In this document: positions 13,976 through 15,824 of the stretch, piece after piece
Layout: each line of letters opens with the position of its first letter
How positions within the stretch are numbered: position 1 is the first letter of the stretch
Assembly (NCBI GenBank): GCA_044866695.1
Contig: JBIOUF010000047.1
Location: forward strand, 1-15,824
DNA length: 15,824 bases
Origin: JBIOUF01 sp044866695
GTDB lineage: Bacteria > Actinomycetota > Actinomycetes > Propionibacteriales > Nocardioidaceae
Direction: 5' to 3'
Program-made: the position numbers and the translations under genes
Notes under the pieces: model-generated
What the model saw: only the letters and a program-made list of their open reading frames with translations
Database searches by the model: none
What the model was told of the DNA's origin: nothing

Positions 13976-15532
13976 TCAGCCCAGCGCGAGGCCTTCCACG
14001 GATCCGGTCTGGGCGGGGTCGGGCAGTCGCCGCATCTGGAGCGAGGTCACGAGTCCGAGCAGGGCGGCGATGATCGGGACCATGAGGGAGATCTGGAGCG
14101 CCAGCGGCCGCGCCTCGGTGTTGATCCTCAGGATCTCGTCCTGGGTCTCCTCGGGCTCGTCGGCGAGGAGGTCGTCGAGCTGGCTGTTGCTCATGACCTG
14201 GGCGTCGTCCTCGAGCGCTTGGGCGACCCGTTCCTGGTCGCCCGGCGCGAGCACGGTGCTGTCCTGCGCCATCGAGGTGAAGGTCACCGAGAGGGCGGCG
14301 AGCATGATGGCGCCTCCGAACGCCAGGCCGAAGGAGAGCCCGAACGACCCACCCGCGGAGTTGACGCCGGCGGCCTCGCTGACCCGTTCCTCGGAGATCG
14401 GGCTGAGCGTGTAGTTGTTGAGCTGGGACACCAGGAGGCCTAGTCCGGCGCCGGCGACCACGAGGGGGACCACCAGGTACCAGCCGGAGTCTGCCCTGGG
14501 GACCAGTGGGAGCAGCGCGACCATGCCGGCGGTGACCAGGAGGAAGCCGAGGCAGATGATGTTGGCCGGGCGCCTGGCACCGGCCCGTTTCCCGGCCAGC
14601 AGGGCGGTGGCGAACATGCTGAGCGACAGTGGCGCGATCGACAGTCCGGCCTGCATGGCGTTGTACTCCAGGACCATCTGCAGGTAGATGGGCAGGGCGA
14701 TCATCGTCCCGCCGAGCGCGACCTGTTGGAGCAGCTGACCGGTGATGCCCAGCCGGAACGACGGGGAGGTGAACAGGCCGGGGTCGATGAGGGTGGCCTT
14801 TCCGGCTCGCTTGCGGCGTGCCAGCCACCAGACCAGGCAGGCGAGTGCCGCGGACCCGACGATGATCAGCGCGCCGACGTACTCGCCGCCCTCCTGCCAG
14901 ACCAGGATGCCGAGCACCACGCCGCCCATGCCGACGGCGGAGAGGGCCGAGCCGACGACGTCGACCTCCCGGACACCGGTGTAGGGGCTGTCGCGGACCA
15001 TGCCGAGGCCGGACAGGACGACGGCGATGATCACCGCTTCGAGGAGGAAGGCGACCCGCCAGGACAGGTAGGTGGTGATGAAGCCTCCCAGGAGCGGCCC
15101 GACCGCCGCGGCGATGGCCGCGGCGGCGCCGACCAGGGCGTAGACCTGCTTCTGCGCGGCGCCCTGGAAGTTGCCGTGGATGAGCGACTGCATGGCCGGC
15201 AGCAGCAGCGACGCGCCGATGCCGCCGATCACCGACCAGAACACGATGATGGTGGTCAGGCCCTGGGCCAGGGTCATCGCGACCGCCCCGACGCCGTAGC
15301 CGAGCAGCCCGAGCACGTAGGCACGCTTGCGTCCGAACAGGTCGCCGATCTTGCTGCCGACCAGGATGAACGCCGCGGAGACCAGGGCCTCCAGGGCGAT
15401 GGCTGCCTGGACTCCGCTGACGGTGGTGTCGATGTCGTGGACGACCGCGGAGATCGACACGTTCATGAAGGAGGTGTCGACGACCAGGACGAACATGGCC
15501 ATGGCCAGGAGGAGTGCGAGTGGCCGGTTCAC
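13976..15532 (-). CDS. MFS transporter, DHA2 (14-span drug:H+ antiporter) type
   Basis: This inner-membrane, proton-driven transporter resembles DHA2 efflux pumps; the substrate cannot be read. The 518-residue product starts MNRPLALLLAMAMFVLVVDT. Motif A GDLFGRKR is at 63-70 and the antiporter motif C region GPLLGG at 145-150. About 14 hydrophobic segments follow. A loop of some 50 residues (about 424-475) before the last span is strikingly acidic (EDDAQV, LDDLLADEPEETQDE). The frame allows an ATG at 15544, but that ATG coincides with the -10-like hexamer of element C, and its AGGA is too close. The GTG at 15532 lies seven bases after that hexamer, as for a leaderless transcript, and gives a normal MFS start. 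It is followed by the six-span protein gene, which has its own element. Confidence 0.88.
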   Translation of the reverse strand: MNRPLALLLAMAMFVLVVDTSFMNVSISAVVHDIDTTVSGVQAAIALEALVSAAFILVGSKIGDLFGRKRAYVLGLLGYGVGAVAMTLAQGLTTIIVFWSVIGGIGASLLLPAMQSLIHGNFQGAAQKQVYALVGAAAAIAAAVGPLLGGFITTYLSWRVAFLLEAVIIAVVLSGLGMVRDSPYTGVREVDVVGSALSAVGMGGVVLGILVWQEGGEYVGALIIVGSAALACLVWWLARRKRAGKATLIDPGLFTSPSFRLGITGQLLQQVALGGTMIALPIYLQMVLEYNAMQAGLSIAPLSLSMFATALLAGKRAGARRPANIICLGFLLVTAGMVALLPLVPRADSGWYLVVPLVVAGAGLGLLVSQLNNYTLSPISEERVSEAAGVNSAGGSFGLSFGLAFGGAIMLAALSVTFTSMAQDSTVLAPGDQERVAQALEDDAQVMSNSQLDDLLADEPEETQDEILRINTEARPLALQISLMVPIIAALLGLVTSLQMRRLPDPAQTGSVEGLALG

Positions 15533-15555
15533 GGGTTCGACCATGTCCTGGGAGA

Positions 15556-15586
15556 GGGTGGGCGGTCGCCACCCATGACGGGGTGG
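15556..15586 (-). promoter_or_regulatory. tripartite CCACCC/GGGTGG element, copy C, in front of the MFS gene
   Basis: Read on the minus strand: CCACCC (15586-15581), GGGTGG (15574-15569) and CCACCC (15561-15556), spacers CGTCAT and CGACCGC; the second spacer is identical to copy B. CATGGT at 15545-15540 is the -10-like hexamer, and +1 would be the GTG at 15532. Confidence 0.7.
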
Positions 15587-15605
15587 ACCCTGCCGGCGTC
15601 CCGCT

Positions 15606-15636
15606 CCACCCGCTCGGGGGTGGTGCCGCACCACCC
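15606..15636 (+). promoter_or_regulatory. tripartite CCACCC/GGGTGG element, copy E, in front of the P-type ATPase
   Basis: CCACCC at 15606-15611, GGGTGG at 15618-15623 and CCACCC at 15631-15636, spacers 6 and 7. GAGGGT at 15647-15652 keeps the A and T of the -10-like pattern. The element is divergent from copy C and 19 bases away. The leader to the ATG at 15717 would be about 58 bases. Confidence 0.65.
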
Positions 15637-15716
15637 GGTGCGGCGCGAGGGTACTGCTGGTGCGGCGGCGCCCGGCGCGCCGCGCACGCGACGCGCGGAC
15701 CAGGGACGGGAGTGCC

Positions 15717-15824
15717 ATGGTGAGCCAGCAGACGACGACGGGGGGCAGCGCCCAGGCGGTGGTCGCCGGCCAGGAGGCGGACGCGGTCGCCGCGGGTCTG
15801 GGAGTGGATCCGGCCCGTGGTTTG
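15717..15824 (+). CDS. probable P-type cation-transporting ATPase, N-terminus only
   Basis: Only 36 codons are visible before the window ends. After a polar start (MVSQQTTTGGSAQ) comes EADAVAAGLGVDPARGL, which resembles the opening helix of the cation-ATPase N-terminal domain (usually ...LGVDPxxGLSxxEAxxRL). That domain begins Ca2+/Mg2+-type P-type ATPases. The ATG has GGGAG four bases upstream. The catalytic DKTGT site would lie well outside the window, so the family call rests on a short match and the ion is unknown. Confidence 0.55.
   Translation, partial: MVSQQTTTGGSAQAVVAGQEADAVAAGLGVDPARGL

Noticed and set aside
1..15824. CRISPR array, tRNA/rRNA genes, insertion sequences, toxin-antitoxin or phage genes
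   Set aside because: I saw no regular direct-repeat array, cloverleaf, transposase or terminal repeats. The gaps are accounted for by promoters, hairpins and the small ORFs listed.

Overview
The window comes from a high-GC actinobacterium. Third codon positions are almost all G or C, GTG and TTG starts are frequent, and one start looks leaderless. I cannot fix the genus. It carries two unrelated metabolic blocks and then a run of membrane proteins. All but the first block are linked by a repeated intergenic DNA element.

Block 1 (1-3940) handles 4-hydroxybenzoate and protocatechuate. On the minus strand lie an IclR-type regulator, a 4-hydroxybenzoate 3-monooxygenase (pobA), and a LigJ-type 4-oxalomesaconate hydratase that runs off the left edge. 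Divergent from the regulator is a periplasmic-binding-protein-fold protein with no signal peptide. PobA makes protocatechuate, and LigJ acts late in protocatechuate 4,5-cleavage. The missing lig genes are therefore probably to the left.

Block 2 (about 4093-10726) is an arginine deiminase operon in the unusual order arcB-arcC-arcA. It is followed by a 47-residue single-span membrane protein, an NhaC-family antiporter and a YfcC/ArcD-like antiporter. Most of these genes overlap or nearly touch. Together they would import arginine, convert it to ornithine, ammonia and CO2, and make one ATP per arginine.

Block 3 (about 10727-15824) holds a short ORF, a protein with nine-residue DLDA repeats coupled to an RDD membrane protein, a minus-strand six-span membrane protein, a DHA2-type MFS transporter, and the first 36 codons of a probable P-type cation ATPase.

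The main discovery is a tripartite element, CCACCC-N6-GGGTGG-N7-CCACCC. It occurs five times with exactly the same spacing (17 of 18 fixed bases in one copy, 18 of 18 in the others). Every copy is intergenic and points at a gene: the arc operon, the 10833 ORF/RDD group, the six-span protein, the MFS transporter and the ATPase. Ten bases after each copy is a hexamer of form nAnnnT, which fits a -10 box. In the MFS case this puts +1 on a GTG start. I read it as the operator/promoter of a local regulon, possibly for low-oxygen or low-energy survival. That physiological reading is inference.
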